Assembly: GCA_031254225.1 (NCBI GenBank)
Contig: JAIRUU010000002.1
Coordinates: forward strand, 1-6,534
Source: Candidatus Elusimicrobium euhamitermitis
GTDB lineage: Bacteria > Elusimicrobiota > Elusimicrobia > Elusimicrobiales > Elusimicrobiaceae
Reading direction: 5' to 3'
DNA length: 6,534 nucleotides
Shown here in pieces: positions 6,177 through 6,534 of this stretch (position 1 is its first letter; each line of letters starts with the position of its first letter). The position numbers and the translations under genes are program-made. The notes under the pieces are model-generated. The model was not told where the DNA came from. It searched no databases and saw only the letters and a program-made list of their open reading frames with translations.

Positions 6177-6534
6177 TTAAGCTAAGTCTTTGAGGGCGGC
6201 TTCTGCGGAGGATAGTTTCAGCTCTTCTGCCGCCAGTTCGGTTTTTACTTTTTCAACCTGTTCGGGCGGCGCGTTTTTAATGAAGCGCGCGTCTGACATG
6301 CGAGCGCGGCGGACGTCAATATTGGCTTTTGCCGCCGTGATGTTTTTTTCAAGCCGCGCTTTTTCTTTTTCAATATCTATAATTCCTTCAAGTTCAATAT
6401 ACGCGGCAACGTTTGAGAAAACAGCAGTCGCGCTTTTAGGTTTTTTAACCGCTGTTTTGCCGGCGATAAAATTTTCAACTTTGCATAGCAGTTTTATATA
6501 GTCCGCATAGTCAGTGATAATTTTAAGTTCGCCG
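6177..6534 (-). CDS. valS: Valine-tRNA ligase, C-terminal part (5' end outside window)
   Basis: Reading the minus strand from 6533 gives 118 residues in frame, ending at TAA (6177-6179) followed directly by a second TAA. They match the C-terminus of valyl-tRNA synthetase, which attaches valine to tRNA(Val) in the cytoplasm. Seen: the end of the anticodon-binding region (about 1-42, including YIKLLCKVENF at 12-22), then VAAYIELEGIIDIEKEKARL (42-61), the usual entry to the C-terminal tRNA-binding coiled-coil arm, then a Lys/Glu/Ala-rich heptad-like helix, the turn MSDARFIKNAPPEQVEKVK (79-97) and a second helix rich in Ala, Leu, Glu and Lys to the end. The family's NxxF(V/I)xxAPxxVVEKE signature is recognisable here as SDARFIKNAPPEQVEKVK. 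The catalytic HIGH and KMSKS motifs are to the right of the window. The gene is convergent with the lipoprotein gene and shares its terminator. Confidence 0.93.
   Translation of the reverse strand, partial: GELKIITDYADYIKLLCKVENFIAGKTAVKKPKSATAVFSNVAAYIELEGIIDIEKEKARLEKNITAAKANIDVRRARMSDARFIKNAPPEQVEKVKTELAAEELKLSSAEAALKDLA

Noticed and set aside
6190..6501. 103-residue plus-strand open frame, Ser/Ala/Phe-rich, at the right edge
   Set aside because: It lies antisense to the clear valS C-terminus on the minus strand and has low-complexity composition with no family features.
1..6534. Mobile element, phage, CRISPR or defence island
   Set aside because: No transposase, integrase, direct-repeat array or toxin-antitoxin pair is seen; base style is even across the window, and the helicase-nuclease fits housekeeping AddA better than a defence protein.

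Overview
The window is a tightly packed bacterial stretch with six genes on the plus strand and one gene entering from the right on the minus strand. No stretch over about 60 bases lacks a gene. I see no tRNA or rRNA gene, CRISPR array, transposase or integrase. The base style is distinctive: A/T-rich codons for Lys, Asn, Ile and Phe mixed with very GC-rich Ala, Arg and Gly codons (many GCG, GCC, CGC, GGC), giving long shadow ORFs on the other strand. This look, and the gene types, remind me of Elusimicrobiota. That assignment is a weak inference, since no marker gene settles it.

Layout. Positions 1-2789 hold the 3' part of a large AddA/RecB-type helicase-nuclease whose N-terminus (Walker A) lies left of the window. 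Overlapping or close behind come a YbaB/EbfC nucleoid-associated protein (2774-3067), a small CoA-binding Rossmann protein (3086-3460), an IolS/AKR11-like aldo/keto reductase (3460-4371) and a radical SAM protein of the spore photoproduct lyase family (4364-5635). Junctions are -16, +18, -1 and -8 bases, so these five genes almost certainly form one translationally coupled operon. After 24 bases with a possible promoter comes a thioredoxin-fold lipoprotein of TlpA type (5660-6124). A hairpin with 18-bp perfect arms (6133-6172) then separates it from the convergent 3' end of valS (minus strand, 6177-6534).

How the genes may work together. The operon combines DNA-end processing (AddA-like), a DNA-binding protein (YbaB) and a radical SAM enzyme related to a DNA lesion-repair lyase, with two general metabolic or redox proteins between them. 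A DNA-maintenance theme is plausible but not shown by sequence alone.

The most interesting gene is the lyase-family protein. It keeps the radical SAM CX3CX2C motif. It appears to have Glu where the Bacillus enzyme has its hydrogen-donor Cys. It also carries an extra cysteine group just before the cluster motif and an N-terminal extension of roughly 95 residues. It may therefore not be a classical spore photoproduct lyase.
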